DNA of 64,000 bases, taken from assembly GCF_001191005.1 (NCBI RefSeq), contig NZ_CP012201.1, positions 744,001 to 808,000 of the forward strand. Reading direction: 5' to 3'. The position numbers were made by a program, and so were the translations under genes. Below, in pieces: positions 25,664 to 34,557 of this stretch (within the stretch, counting starts at the first letter, position 1; every line of letters begins with the position of its first letter). The notes beneath the pieces were generated by a model. It ran no database searches, had not been told where the DNA came from, and worked only from the letters and a program-made list of their open reading frames with translations. The stretch comes from Massilia sp. NR 4-1 (lineage in GTDB: Bacteria; Pseudomonadota; Gammaproteobacteria; Burkholderiales; Burkholderiaceae_D).

Positions 25664-25740
25664 GGGCGGTTAGTTCAGCTGGTTAGAATACTTGGTCGAC
25701 ATCCAAGGGGTCGCAGATTCGAATTCTGCACCGCCCACCA
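25664..25740 (+). tRNA. tRNA-Val (GAC), copy 2
   Basis: This is a perfect 77-nt duplicate of copy 1, 33 bp downstream, with encoded CCA. There is no separate promoter in the gap, so the two should be cotranscribed. Confidence 0.95.
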
Positions 25741-25850
25741 GACACTGTAAGAGCGAGAAAGGCAAACCGGTTATGACACCGCGAACTACCACCAAGGTAT
25801 GTGAGTGACGCTAGTCGACCGGCTTTCTTTTGCTTTGTCAATTTGAAGAA

Positions 25851-25876
25851 AAACGCGGCTAGTCCGCGTTTTTTTT
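25851..25876 (+). terminator. Terminator of the tRNA-Val operon
   Basis: An 8-bp perfect stem (25851-25858 with 25864-25871) has a CTAGT loop and ends in eight T residues. It separates the tRNAs from thrS. Confidence 0.88.
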
Positions 25877-25945
25877 CGTCCGCAATTCCTGCATTTCATT
25901 TTTAGTACTACTTTTAACCGGCCCTTGTGCCGATTGGAGATCATG

Positions 25946-27853
25946 ATGGTATCAGTCCGACTTCCCGATGGTTCCGTGCGCCAGTTCGATGCGCCAGTCA
26001 CGGTGGCCCAGGTGGCCTCCAATATCAGCACCAGCCTGGCCAAGGCCGCGCTGGCCGGTAAGGTGGATGGCAAGGTGGTCGATACCTCCTTCCTGATCGA
26101 GAAGGATTCGGACATCGCCATCATCACCGACAAGGACGCCGATGGCCTGGACGTGATCCGCCACTCGACCGCCCACTTGCTGGCTTACGCCGTGAAGGAG
26201 CTGTATCCGGATGCGCAAGTGACCATCGGTCCGGTCATCGAAAACGGCTTCTACTATGACTTCTCCTACAAGCGTCCTTTCACCCCGGACGACCTGGCGG
26301 CGATCGAGAAGAAGATGCAGGAACTGGCCAGGAAGGACGAGCAGGTAACGCGCAAAGTGCTGCCGCGCGACGAAGCCGTGGCCTACTTCAAATCCATCAA
26401 CGAGCATTACAAGGCCGAGATCATCGCCTCCATCCCGTCCAACGAGGATGTGTCGCTCTACACCGAAGGCAGCTTCACCGACTTGTGCCGCGGCCCGCAC
26501 GTGCCGTCGACCGGCAAGCTGAAAGTATTCAAGCTGATGAAGCTGGCCGGCGCTTACTGGCGCGGCGACTCCAAGAATGAAATGCTGCAGCGCGTGTACG
26601 GCACCGCCTGGGCCAAGAAGGAAGACCAGGAGCAGTACCTGCACATGCTGGAAGAGGCCGAGAAGCGAGACCACCGCAAGCTGGGCAAGCAGCTCGACCT
26701 GTTCCACTTCCAGGACGAGGCGCCGGGCCTGATCTTCTGGCACCCGAAAGGCTGGACCATCTGGCAGCAGGTGGAGCAGCATATGCGCGAAAAATACCGC
26801 GTCAACGGCTACCAGGAAGTGAAGGCGCCGCAGATTCTCGACCATACGCTGTGGGAGAAAACCGGCCACTGGGGCAACTACCGCGAAAACATGTTCACCA
26901 CGGATTCGGAAAGCCGCACCTACGCGCTGAAGCCGATGAACTGCCCGGGCCACATCCAGATCTACAACGCCGGCCTGCATTCCTACCGCGACCTGCCGCT
27001 GCGCTTCGGCGAGTTCGGCCAGTGCCACCGCAACGAGCCTTCGGGCGCGCTGCACGGCGTGATGCGCGTGCGCGGCTTCACCCAGGACGATGGCCATATC
27101 TTCTGTACCGAAGCACAGATCGAAGCCGAAGTGACGGCCTTCCACGGCCAGGCCATGGAAGTCTATAAGGAATTCGGCTTCAGCAATATCGACGTCAAGA
27201 TCGCCCTGCGTCCCGACAACCGCATCGGCACCGACGAGGTGTGGGATGCAGCCGAAGAGGCGCTGCGTTCGGCGCTGCGCTCCTGTGGCGTGGAATGGGC
27301 CGAGCTGCCGGGCGAGGGCGCTTTCTACGGCCCGAAAATCGAATACCATCTGAAGGACAGCCTGGGCCGCCCATGGCAGGTTGGCACCATGCAGGTGGAC
27401 TTCTTCATGCCTGAGCGCCTGGATGCGGAATACGTCGACGTCGACAACACCCGCAAGACCCCGGTCATGCTGCACCGCGCGATCGTCGGTTCGCTGGAGC
27501 GCTTCATCGGCATCCTGATCGAGAACTATGCCGGGGCCATGCCGATGTGGCTGGCGCCGGTCCAGGTATCGATCCTGAACATCTCCGACGCGCAAGCCGA
27601 ATATGCAACGGAACTGGCCGCAAAGCTGCGTAAACTGGGCTTCCGCGTGCAGGCTGATTTGCGGAACGAGAAGATTACGTATAAAATACGCGAACATTCC
27701 GTCCAAAAACTGCCGTACATTCTGGTGATCGGTGACAAAGAGCGGGATGCCAACACCGTGGCCGTGCGCGCCCGGGGCAATGTCGATCTGGGCGTGATGT
27801 CCATCGATGCCCTGGTGGAGCGACTCCAGCAGGATGTCGCTACCAAAGCCTGA
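25946..27853 (+). CDS. thrS: Threonine-tRNA ligase
   Basis: The product is 635 residues. It charges tRNA-Thr. Domains: TGS (residues 1-61, VRLPDGSVRQFDAPVTVAQV), editing domain with HSTAHLLAYAVKELYPDAQV and the FTDLCRGPHVPSTG motif, then the class II catalytic core (AAPGLIFWHPKGW-type motif 1; FGEFGQCHRNEPSGALHGVM motif 2; HRAIVGSLERFIGILIENYA motif 3) and the anticodon-binding domain. Zinc ligands Cys, His and His are present (MNCPGH, and the two His of the core). Two adjacent ATGs occur; the second (25946) has the better 5-nt spacing from GGAGA. It heads the translation operon with infC, rpmI and rplT. Confidence 0.97.
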   Translation: MVSVRLPDGSVRQFDAPVTVAQVASNISTSLAKAALAGKVDGKVVDTSFLIEKDSDIAIITDKDADGLDVIRHSTAHLLAYAVKELYPDAQVTIGPVIENGFYYDFSYKRPFTPDDLAAIEKKMQELARKDEQVTRKVLPRDEAVAYFKSINEHYKAEIIASIPSNEDVSLYTEGSFTDLCRGPHVPSTGKLKVFKLMKLAGAYWRGDSKNEMLQRVYGTAWAKKEDQEQYLHMLEEAEKRDHRKLGKQLDLFHFQDEAPGLIFWHPKGWTIWQQVEQHMREKYRVNGYQEVKAPQILDHTLWEKTGHWGNYRENMFTTDSESRTYALKPMNCPGHIQIYNAGLHSYRDLPLRFGEFGQCHRNEPSGALHGVMRVRGFTQDDGHIFCTEAQIEAEVTAFHGQAMEVYKEFGFSNIDVKIALRPDNRIGTDEVWDAAEEALRSALRSCGVEWAELPGEGAFYGPKIEYHLKDSLGRPWQVGTMQVDFFMPERLDAEYVDVDNTRKTPVMLHRAIVGSLERFIGILIENYAGAMPMWLAPVQVSILNISDAQAEYATELAAKLRKLGFRVQADLRNEKITYKIREHSVQKLPYILVIGDKERDANTVAVRARGNVDLGVMSIDALVERLQQDVATKA

Positions 27854-27903
27854 CGGGGGAACCCGCATACCGGCCGTTTATCAGATTTTTAAAGGAAACT
27901 ACA

Positions 27904-28425
27904 ATAGCTACTGACAAGTCGCATCGCATCAATGGCGAAATCACCGCACCCGAAATGCGTCTGAGTGGGGTGGAAAACGAACCGCTCGGTATCGTGAGCC
28001 TGGCCGAAGCCTTCCGTCTGGCGGAAGAAGCGAACGTGGACCTCGTGGAAATCGCGCCGAACGCGACTCCACCGGTCTGCCGTCTGATGGACTACGGCAA
28101 GTTCAAGTATTCGGAGCAGAAAAAAGCCCACGAAGCGAAATTGAAGCAGAAAGTCATCTCGGTGAAGGAAGTCAAATTCCGTCCCGGTACCGATGACGGC
28201 GATTACAACATCAAGCTGCGTAATCTGATCAAGTTCCTGGAAGAAGGCGACAAGACCAAGATTACGCTGCGTTTCCGCGGCCGCGAAATGGCGCACCAGG
28301 ACATCGGCATGCGCATGCTGGAGCGTCTGAAGGCCGATCTGGAACCACATGGTCAGGTAGAGCAGTTCCCGAAAATGGAAGGCCGCCAGATGATCATGGT
28401 TCTGGCGCCGAAAAAGAAAAAGTAA
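27904..28425 (+). CDS. infC: Translation initiation factor IF-3, with apparent AUA start
   Basis: The product is 173 residues if started at ATA 27904. IF-3 binds the 30S subunit and rejects non-canonical start codons. The N-terminal sequence after that codon, ATDKSHRINGEITAPEMRLS, is the conserved IF-3 start, and the first in-frame ATG (27955) would remove 17 conserved residues. AAAGGA at 27891-27896 lies 7 bases before the ATA. Later motifs are LVEIAPNATPPVCRLMDYGK, VKEVKFRPGTDDGDYNIKLR and LAPKKKK. A rare start codon is known to let IF-3 repress its own translation in E. coli (AUU); here the equivalent seems to be AUA. Confidence 0.92.
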   Translation: MATDKSHRINGEITAPEMRLSGVENEPLGIVSLAEAFRLAEEANVDLVEIAPNATPPVCRLMDYGKFKYSEQKKAHEAKLKQKVISVKEVKFRPGTDDGDYNIKLRNLIKFLEEGDKTKITLRFRGREMAHQDIGMRMLERLKADLEPHGQVEQFPKMEGRQMIMVLAPKKKK

Positions 28426-28435
28426 GATACAATAG

Positions 28436-28473
28436 ACGGTTTCCGGGCGAATTCTTCGCCGGGGAACCGTTTT
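28436..28473 (+). terminator. Terminator or attenuator hairpin between infC and rpmI
   Basis: A long hairpin (28436-28470) has a 9-bp outer stem with one G-U pair, a G/G mismatch, a 5-bp inner stem, and then TTTT at 28470-28473. The rest of the 195-bp gap to rpmI (28474-28620) has no gene I can see. This region is where ribosomal-protein feedback usually acts in this operon, so attenuation is plausible. Confidence 0.65.
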
Positions 28474-28620
28474 GCGTGAATTTGCGGCGTGCAAGCGCCG
28501 CAAAATGTAGTGGCCCCGCTGCCGCTGCATCAACAAGTGAAAGCAGGCATCTAAGTGCGGCGTAGGGCTGCCACCTGCAATCCTGTTAAATTTGGAGCTA
28601 GCTGAAAAGCTAGATGTGTT

Positions 28621-28818
28621 ATGCCAAAAATGAAGACCAAGAGCTCCGCGAAGAAGCGTTTTCGCGTGCGTCCAGGTGGTACTGTGAAATCGGGCATGGC
28701 TTTCAAACGCCACATCCTGACCAAGAAAACCACCAAAAACAAGCGTCAACTGCGTGGTACCCGTAACATCAATGCGTCCGACGTCACGAGCGTCTACCGC
28801 ATGATGCCTACCGCTTAA
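28621..28818 (+). CDS. rpmI: 50S ribosomal protein L35
   Basis: The product is 65 residues, the standard length. MPKMKTKSSAKKRFRVRPGG and FKRHILTKKTTKNKRQLRGT are the conserved L35 blocks, very basic as expected for an rRNA-binding protein. rplT follows after 25 bp. Confidence 0.97.
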   Translation: MPKMKTKSSAKKRFRVRPGGTVKSGMAFKRHILTKKTTKNKRQLRGTRNINASDVTSVYRMMPTA

Positions 28819-28843
28819 TCTCACACTCATTTAAGGAGCTACT

Positions 28844-29203
28844 ATGCCTCGAGTAAAACGTGGGGTTACTGCGCGTGCCCGTCATAAGAAAGTACTGAAT
28901 CTGGCCAAGGGTTACCGTGGTCGTCGCAGCAAGGTTTACCGTATTGCCAAGCAAGCAGTTATGCGCGCTGGCCAGTACGCATACCGCGACCGCCGTAACA
29001 AGAAGCGCGTCTTCCGCGCCCTTTGGATCACCCGTATCAACGCGGCTTCCCGCGAACACGGCCTGACCTACAGCGTATTCATGAACGGCCTGAAAAAAGC
29101 CGCGATTGAACTGGACCGTAAAGTCCTGGCCGATATGGCTGTGATGGACAAGCCAGCGTTTGCTGCGATTGTCAACGTCGTCAAAGCCAAGATCGCTGCT
29201 TAA
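28844..29203 (+). CDS. rplT: 50S ribosomal protein L20
   Basis: The product is 119 residues. MPRVKRGVTARARHKKVLNL, GYRGRRSKVYRIAKQAVMRA and YAYRDRRNKKRVFRALWITR are the standard L20 sequence. It is needed for early 50S assembly and in many bacteria represses its own operon. TAAGGAG precedes the ATG by 6 bases. A double terminator follows. Confidence 0.98.
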   Translation: MPRVKRGVTARARHKKVLNLAKGYRGRRSKVYRIAKQAVMRAGQYAYRDRRNKKRVFRALWITRINAASREHGLTYSVFMNGLKKAAIELDRKVLADMAVMDKPAFAAIVNVVKAKIAA

Positions 29204-29212
29204 TTGCCAGTG

Positions 29213-29281
29213 ATGAGCGCCGCTTGCGGGCGGCGCTCATAAAAAGAAGCGGGGCATGGTGCGAACCTATGCCCCGTTTTT
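29213..29281 (+). terminator. Double terminator after rplT
   Basis: The first hairpin has an 11-bp stem (29213-29223 with 29230-29240) and is followed by A residues. The second (29250-29276) has an 8-bp outer stem, a bulged T and a 3-bp inner stem, and ends in TTTTT. Together they separate the ribosomal-protein genes from pheST. Confidence 0.85.
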
Positions 29282-29308
29282 AATTTCCACCACAGGAAAA
29301 ACAGTCGG

Positions 29309-30325
29309 ATGAACTCCCTCGAACAACTTGTCGTCGCGGCCCAGGCTGACTTTATCGCCGCCGCCGACGCTGCCGCCCTCGAAAACGCCAAAGCCAAATA
29401 TCTGGGCAAGACCGGCCAGATCACCGAAATGATGAAGGGTCTGGGCAAACTCGACCCGGACGCCAAGAAGGCGCAGGGCGCCCTGATTAATGCCGCCAAG
29501 GTGCAGATCGAAGCCGCGCTGACCGCGCGCCGTGACGCCCTGGCCGAAGCCCAGCTGCAGCTGCGCCTGAATGCCGAAGCGATCGACGTGACCCTGCCGG
29601 GCCGCGGCCGCGCGCCGGGCGGCATCCATCCCGTGATGCGCACCTGGGAACGCGTGGAGGCGATCTTCCGCTCGATCGGCTTCGACGTGGCCGGCGGCCC
29701 CGAGATCGAAACCGACTGGACCAATTTCACCGCCTTGAACAGCCCGGAAAACCATCCGGCCCGTTCGATGCAGGACACCTTCTACGTCGAAGGCAACGAC
29801 AGCACCGGCAAGCCGCTGCTGCTGCGCACCCACACCAGCCCGATGCAGGTGCGCTATGCGCGCAGCCATCAGCCGCCGATCAAGGTGATCGCGCCGGGCC
29901 GTACCTACCGCGTCGACAGCGACGCCACCCACTCGCCGATGTTCCACCAGGTCGAAGGCCTGTGGATCGCCGAGAACATCAGCTTCGCCGACCTGAAAGG
30001 CGTCTACCTGAACTTCGTCAAGGCTTTCTTCGAGACCGACGACCTGCAGGTGCGCTTCCGTCCTTCCTACTTCCCGTTCACCGAACCGTCGGCCGAAATC
30101 GATATCGCCTTCGGCAGCGGTCCGCTCAAAGGGCGCTGGCTGGAAGTGTCGGGCTCCGGCCAGGTGCACCCGAACGTGGTGCGCAACTTCGGCCTCGATC
30201 CGGAAAAATACATCGGCTTCGCGTTCGGCTCCGGCCTTGAGCGCCTGACGATGCTGCGCTATGGCGTCAACGACCTGCGCCTGTTCTACGAAGGCGACCT
30301 GCGCTTCCTGAAGCAGTTCAACTGA
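29309..30325 (+). CDS. pheS: Phenylalanine-tRNA ligase alpha subunit
   Basis: The product is 338 residues. The first 100 form the coiled-coil tRNA-binding arm (KAKYLGKTGQITEMMKGLGK). The class II core follows: GGIHPVMRTWERVEAIFRSI, RTHTSPMQVRYARSHQPPIK, PGRTYRVDSDATHSPMFHQV, the RFRPSYFPFTEPSAEIDI block and GFAFGSGLERLTMLRYGVND. It forms an alpha2-beta2 enzyme with PheT, whose gene starts 53 bp downstream. Confidence 0.97.
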   Translation: MNSLEQLVVAAQADFIAAADAAALENAKAKYLGKTGQITEMMKGLGKLDPDAKKAQGALINAAKVQIEAALTARRDALAEAQLQLRLNAEAIDVTLPGRGRAPGGIHPVMRTWERVEAIFRSIGFDVAGGPEIETDWTNFTALNSPENHPARSMQDTFYVEGNDSTGKPLLLRTHTSPMQVRYARSHQPPIKVIAPGRTYRVDSDATHSPMFHQVEGLWIAENISFADLKGVYLNFVKAFFETDDLQVRFRPSYFPFTEPSAEIDIAFGSGPLKGRWLEVSGSGQVHPNVVRNFGLDPEKYIGFAFGSGLERLTMLRYGVNDLRLFYEGDLRFLKQFN

Positions 30326-30378
30326 GCGCCGCCGACCCGGCGTTGTGAACCGAAACTAAAAGAATACGAAGGCTGATT

Positions 30379-32805
30379 ATGCAATTCTCCGAAAACTGGC
30401 TCCGTACCATGGTCGATCCGAAGATGACTTCGGATGAACTGGCGCACCTGCTGACCATGTCCGGTCTCGAAGTGGAAGAAGTGGAACCCGTGGCGCCGCC
30501 ATTCTCCAACGTGGTGGTAGGCCATGTGCGCGAAATGGCCAAGCATCCGAATGCCGACCGCCTCAACGTCTGCCAGGTGGACGTGGGTACCGGCACCTTG
30601 CTGAATATCGTCTGCGGCGCGCCGAATGTGCGCCCGGGCCTGAAAGTGGTGTGCGCCATGGCCGGCGCCGTGCTGCCGCCTGGCGCCGACGGCAAGCCGT
30701 TTGAAATCAAGGTGGGCCAGCTGCGCGGCGTCGAGTCGCAAGGCATGCTGTGCTCCGCGCGCGAACTGAAGCTGTCGGAAGACCACGGCGGCCTGCTGGA
30801 ACTGCCGGACGACGCGCCGGTGGGCCAGAACTTCCGCGACTATTTCGCCCTGAACGATCTGAAATTCACCGTCAAACTGACTCCGAACAAGGCGGACTGC
30901 CTGTCGGTGCTGGGCGTGGCACGCGAAGTGGCGGCCCTGACCGGCACGCCGCTGACGCTGGCGCAATACCGCCCGGTGGCTGTCAACATGGACGAGAAGC
31001 TACCGGTGAAGATCAGCGCACCCGAGCTGTGCGGCCGTTTCGCCGGCCGCGTGATCCGCGGCTTGAACGCCAAGGCCAGCACGCCGGAATGGATGAAGCA
31101 GCGCCTCGAGCGCAGCGGCCAGCGTCCGGTGTCGGCCCTGGTCGATATCTCCAACTACGTGATGCTGGAAGTGGGCCGTCCCTCCCACGTCTTCGATATG
31201 GACAAGATCCACGGCAGCCTCGATGTGCGCTGGGGTAAGCCGGGCGAGACCCTGAAACTCCTGAACGGCAGCACCATCGAAGTCGACGAGTGGGTGGGCG
31301 TGATCGCCGACGAGAAGGAACTCGAATCGCTGGCCGGCATCATGGGCGGCGACGCCACCGCCGTCTCGCTGGAGACCGAGAACATCTATCTGGAAGCCGC
31401 GTTCTGGTGGCCCAACGCCATCCAGGGCCGCGCCCGCAAATACAACTTCAGCACCGATGCCGCCCACCGCTTCGAGCGCGGCGTGGACGCTGAAACCATC
31501 GCCGAACATATCGAGCGCCTGACTTCCCTGATCGTGGAAATCTGCGGCACGCCGCAGACCAAGGTCGGCCCGATCGACGACCAGAAAGTGAATATGCCGC
31601 AGCGCGCGCCGGTGAGCATGCGCACCGCGCGCGCCCAGAAGGTGATCGGCGTGCCGCTCACCGATGAAGTCGTGGCCGACATCTTCCAGCGCCTGAACCT
31701 GGAATTCACGCTGGCCGACGGCGTGTTCTGCGTGACCGCGCCAAGCTACCGCTTCGACATCGAGATCGAGGAAGACCTGATCGAGGAAGTGGCGCGCGTC
31801 TACGGCTTCGAGAATATTCCGACGCTGCCGCCGGTGGCCGCCAGCCAGATGCTGATCGCGCCGGAAGACACCCGTTCCATCTTCGCCGTGCGCCACCAGC
31901 TGGCCGGCCTGGGTTACCAGGAAGTGGTGAATATGAGCTTCGTGGAAGCGGCCTGGGAGCAGGATTTCAGCGGCAACGACAATCCGATCAAGCTGCAGAA
32001 CCCGATCGCCAGCCAGCTGAGCGTGATGCGTACGTCGCTGATCGGCAGCCTGGTCGCCAATGTGCGCTATAACCTGAACCGCAAGGCCAGCCGCGTGCGC
32101 CTGTTCGAAGTGGGCGCCATCTACCAGCGCGACGCGTCCGTGGCCGATGGTCCGCTGACCGTGGCCGGCTACCACCAGCCGCAGCGCGTGGCCGCCATGG
32201 CCTACGGTCCCTGCGAGGACGAGCAATGGGGCCAGGCCACCCGCGACATCGATTACTTCGACGTCAAGGCCGACCTGGAAGCCCTGTTCGCGCCCGCCAC
32301 CCTGCGTTTCGCCAAGCTGGCGCATCCGGCCCTGCACCCGGGCCGCGCCGCCTCGGTCGAGCTGGACGGCAAGGTCATCGGTTTCCTCGGTGAACTGCAT
32401 CCGCGCTGGCTGCAGAAATACGATCTGCCGAAAGCGCCCGTGTTGTTCGAAGTCGATGCAGTTGCAATACAGCAACGCGCTGTGCCACAATACGCCGAGA
32501 TTTCGAAGTTCCCGGGCGCCAGCCGCGACCTCGCCGTGCTGGTCAAGCAGGAGGTGGCGGCCCAGGATCTGCTCGACGCCTTCCACGGCGCGGCGCAGGC
32601 GCACGCGGCAGGCCGCATCGTGCAAGCCATTGTTTTGTTTGATGAATATCGCGGCAAAGGGCTGGAAGCGGACGAAAAATCGCTTGCTTTCCGCTTTAGC
32701 TTGCAAGATACTCAAAACACCCTGCAAGACGAAGTGGTCGATGCCTTGATGGCCGCGCTGGCTGATGCCGCCGTGCAAAAACACGGCGCCAAACTGCGCG
32801 CCTAA
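30379..32805 (+). CDS. pheT: Phenylalanine-tRNA ligase beta subunit
   Basis: The product is 808 residues. Domain order is standard: tRNA-binding EMAP-like domain (residues 40-150, NVVVGHVREMAKHPNADRLN), B3/B4 editing domain (VDISNYVMLEVGRPSHVFDM; FSTDAAHRFERGVD), B5 domain (EEDLIEEVARVYGFENIPTL), catalytic-like core, and a C-terminal anticodon-binding domain (YAEISKFPGASRDLAVLVKQ). It edits mischarged Tyr-tRNA-Phe. Confidence 0.97.
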   Translation: MQFSENWLRTMVDPKMTSDELAHLLTMSGLEVEEVEPVAPPFSNVVVGHVREMAKHPNADRLNVCQVDVGTGTLLNIVCGAPNVRPGLKVVCAMAGAVLPPGADGKPFEIKVGQLRGVESQGMLCSARELKLSEDHGGLLELPDDAPVGQNFRDYFALNDLKFTVKLTPNKADCLSVLGVAREVAALTGTPLTLAQYRPVAVNMDEKLPVKISAPELCGRFAGRVIRGLNAKASTPEWMKQRLERSGQRPVSALVDISNYVMLEVGRPSHVFDMDKIHGSLDVRWGKPGETLKLLNGSTIEVDEWVGVIADEKELESLAGIMGGDATAVSLETENIYLEAAFWWPNAIQGRARKYNFSTDAAHRFERGVDAETIAEHIERLTSLIVEICGTPQTKVGPIDDQKVNMPQRAPVSMRTARAQKVIGVPLTDEVVADIFQRLNLEFTLADGVFCVTAPSYRFDIEIEEDLIEEVARVYGFENIPTLPPVAASQMLIAPEDTRSIFAVRHQLAGLGYQEVVNMSFVEAAWEQDFSGNDNPIKLQNPIASQLSVMRTSLIGSLVANVRYNLNRKASRVRLFEVGAIYQRDASVADGPLTVAGYHQPQRVAAMAYGPCEDEQWGQATRDIDYFDVKADLEALFAPATLRFAKLAHPALHPGRAASVELDGKVIGFLGELHPRWLQKYDLPKAPVLFEVDAVAIQQRAVPQYAEISKFPGASRDLAVLVKQEVAAQDLLDAFHGAAQAHAAGRIVQAIVLFDEYRGKGLEADEKSLAFRFSLQDTQNTLQDEVVDALMAALADAAVQKHGAKLRA

Positions 32806-32868
32806 TATCTTTCGAGCTTCCTTGCAGTAACAAGGGTTTTTATTCAGTTAACACCAGGGAGTCCGGCT

Positions 32869-33321
32869 ATGCCGGACTCATGTTCTTTGAGAAGGCAGGG
32901 CAGGAAAATTAATAACAACGACGTTGATTCCGCCGTACTCCAATCCGCATTGGATGCCGACCTGCATCGCGCGATGCAGGTAGCCAAGGTACGCCAGGAA
33001 GCTGAAAGAGATTTGCCGACGCTGACCAAGGCGGAGCTGGCCGAGCTGCTGTTCGAGCAGGTGGGCCTGAACAAGCGCGAGGCCAAGGATATGGTCGAAA
33101 CCTTCTTCGACGAGATCCGCAATGCGCTGGAGCGCGGCGAAGCGGTGAAATTGTCCGGTTTCGGCAATTTCCAGCTGCGCGACAAGCCGCAGCGCCCGGG
33201 CCGCAACCCGAAAACCGGGGAAGAGATTCCCATCACGGCGCGCCGCGTCGTGACCTTCCATGCCAGCCAAAAGCTGAAGAGCATGGTGGAAGACAGCGCC
33301 GCGCTGGCGCGGGCCGCCTGA
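32869..33321 (+). CDS. ihfA: Integration host factor subunit alpha, N-terminally extended
   Basis: The product is 150 residues from the ATG at 32869, which has GGGAG about 9 bases upstream. From residue 52 it is a normal IHF alpha: TLTKAELAELLFEQVGLNKR, VKLSGFGNFQLRDKPQRPGR with the DNA-intercalating Pro, and NPKTGEEIPITARRVVTFHA. About 50 extra N-terminal residues (NNNDVDSAVLQSALDADLHR) form a charged helix; E. coli IhfA lacks them. The exact start within the extension is uncertain. The position after pheT is the conserved one. IHF bends DNA for transcription, replication and recombination. Confidence 0.93.
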   Translation: MPDSCSLRRQGRKINNNDVDSAVLQSALDADLHRAMQVAKVRQEAERDLPTLTKAELAELLFEQVGLNKREAKDMVETFFDEIRNALERGEAVKLSGFGNFQLRDKPQRPGRNPKTGEEIPITARRVVTFHASQKLKSMVEDSAALARAA

Positions 33322-33334
33322 TTAAGGACGCCGC

Positions 33335-33745
33335 ATGAACGATCGCCTCGGCAAGCCGGAACTGGTGGTACTGCCGCCGATCCCGGCCAAGCGCTACTTC
33401 ACCATCGGTGAGGTGAGCGAGCTGTGCGGCGTGAAGCCGCATGTGCTGCGCTACTGGGAGCAGGAGTTCACCCAGCTCAAGCCGGTCAAGCGGCGCGGCA
33501 ACCGCCGCTATTACCAGCACCATGAAGTGCTGCTGATCCGGCGCATCCGGGAATTATTGTATGAGCAGGGCTTCACAATCAGCGGCGCCCGCAATAAACT
33601 CGACACCCGGGCATACGATCCCGCGCAGGAAGAGTATGATGAAGGTTCCGGCCCCGATGCCGGTGCGCAGCCGCCCGCGCCGCCACCGCTGGACCGCGAC
33701 ATGATCCGCAGCGAACTGCTGGCGATCCTGGATTTGCTGAAGTAA
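33335..33745 (+). CDS. MerR-family transcriptional regulator
   Basis: The product is 136 residues. The N-terminal winged helix is clear: KRYFTIGEVSELCGVKPHVL, RYWEQEFTQLKPVKRRGNRR and YYQHHEVLLIRRIRELLYEQ. After GFTISGARNKLD comes a short Pro-rich linker (about 100-115) and a C-terminal helix, with no cysteines for metal binding. This gene follows ihfA in many proteobacteria, 13 bp after it here. The target is unknown. Confidence 0.92.
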   Translation: MNDRLGKPELVVLPPIPAKRYFTIGEVSELCGVKPHVLRYWEQEFTQLKPVKRRGNRRYYQHHEVLLIRRIRELLYEQGFTISGARNKLDTRAYDPAQEEYDEGSGPDAGAQPPAPPPLDRDMIRSELLAILDLLK

Positions 33746-33762
33746 GGCCGGGGCAAGGGCAT

Positions 33763-33789
33763 AAAGGCGCGCGCATAGCGCCTTTTTTT
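33763..33789 (+). terminator. Terminator of the pheST-ihfA-merR unit
   Basis: An 8-bp perfect stem (33763-33770 with 33778-33785) has a 7-nt loop and runs into seven T residues (33783-33789). Confidence 0.88.
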
Positions 33790-33818
33790 CGTCCGGCGCG
33801 GCCGGGTTTTTTTAATGA

Positions 33819-33836
33819 TACAATATCAATATTGTA
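33819..33836. promoter_or_regulatory. Palindrome upstream of the response-regulator gene
   Basis: TACAATAT, two central bases, then ATATTGTA gives 8-bp perfect arms. It lies 88 bp before the response-regulator ATG in an AT-rich patch that could hold the promoter. It is a candidate operator, perhaps for autoregulation. Confidence 0.45.
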
Positions 33837-33924
33837 GTTTTGTTAGTGATAGTGCAGACGCTGATCCGGAGCGGCGTTCGCTCCAGGGCTTCTTTCCCAT
33901 GCAAGTACAAGACGAGGGAAAACA

Positions 33925-34557
33925 ATGATACGCGTTGCCATTTGTGACGATCATCAGATAGTAAGAGCGGGCTTCAAGCAGATTTTCTCGTCATCGGACG
34001 AGTTCAATGTGGTCGCGGAAGGCAGCACGGGGCGCGAGGCGCTCGACATCGCCCGCCGCGAGATTTGCGATGTATTGCTGTTGGATATCGCCATGCCCGA
34101 CCAGAGCGGCATCGATACCCTGCGCACCATCCGCCAGGGCCAGCCCGATCTGCCGGTGCTGATCCTGTCCGGCTATCCGGCGCAGCAATACGCGCTGAAC
34201 CTGTTCAAGATGGGGGCCAACGGCTATCTGAACAAGGAATGCGAAGCCGAGGAACTGATCACCGCCGTGCGCACCGTGCACCAGGGCCGGCGCTATGTCA
34301 GCTCGCAGGTGGGCGAGCTGCTGGCGCAAAGTTTCGACCGCGATCCGAATACGGCCCTGCATACGGAGCTGTCGGACCGCGAATTCCAGGTCTTCCTGCG
34401 GCTGGCGCGCGGCGCCACCGTGTCCGATATCGGCGTGGCGCTCTCACTGAGCATCAAGACGGTCAGCACTTACCGCACCCGCATCATGGAAAAAATGGGC
34501 TTGCAGTCGAATAGCGACCTGACCTACTACGCCATGAAGAATAATCTGCTGGATTGA
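33925..34557 (+). CDS. NarL/FixJ-type response regulator
   Basis: The product is 210 residues. The receiver domain (1-120) has the DD pair in VAICDDHQIVR, the phosphoacceptor Asp in VLLLDIAMPDQSG (about 54), Ser in LILSGY and Lys in GYLNKEC. The C-terminal LuxR helix-turn-helix reads ELSDREFQVFLRLARGATVS and SIKTVSTYRTRIMEKMGLQS. It is followed 126 bp later by a CHASE3 sensor kinase of the matching HisKA_3 class, so the two form a two-component system. The signal is unknown. Confidence 0.93.
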   Translation: MIRVAICDDHQIVRAGFKQIFSSSDEFNVVAEGSTGREALDIARREICDVLLLDIAMPDQSGIDTLRTIRQGQPDLPVLILSGYPAQQYALNLFKMGANGYLNKECEAEELITAVRTVHQGRRYVSSQVGELLAQSFDRDPNTALHTELSDREFQVFLRLARGATVSDIGVALSLSIKTVSTYRTRIMEKMGLQSNSDLTYYAMKNNLLD

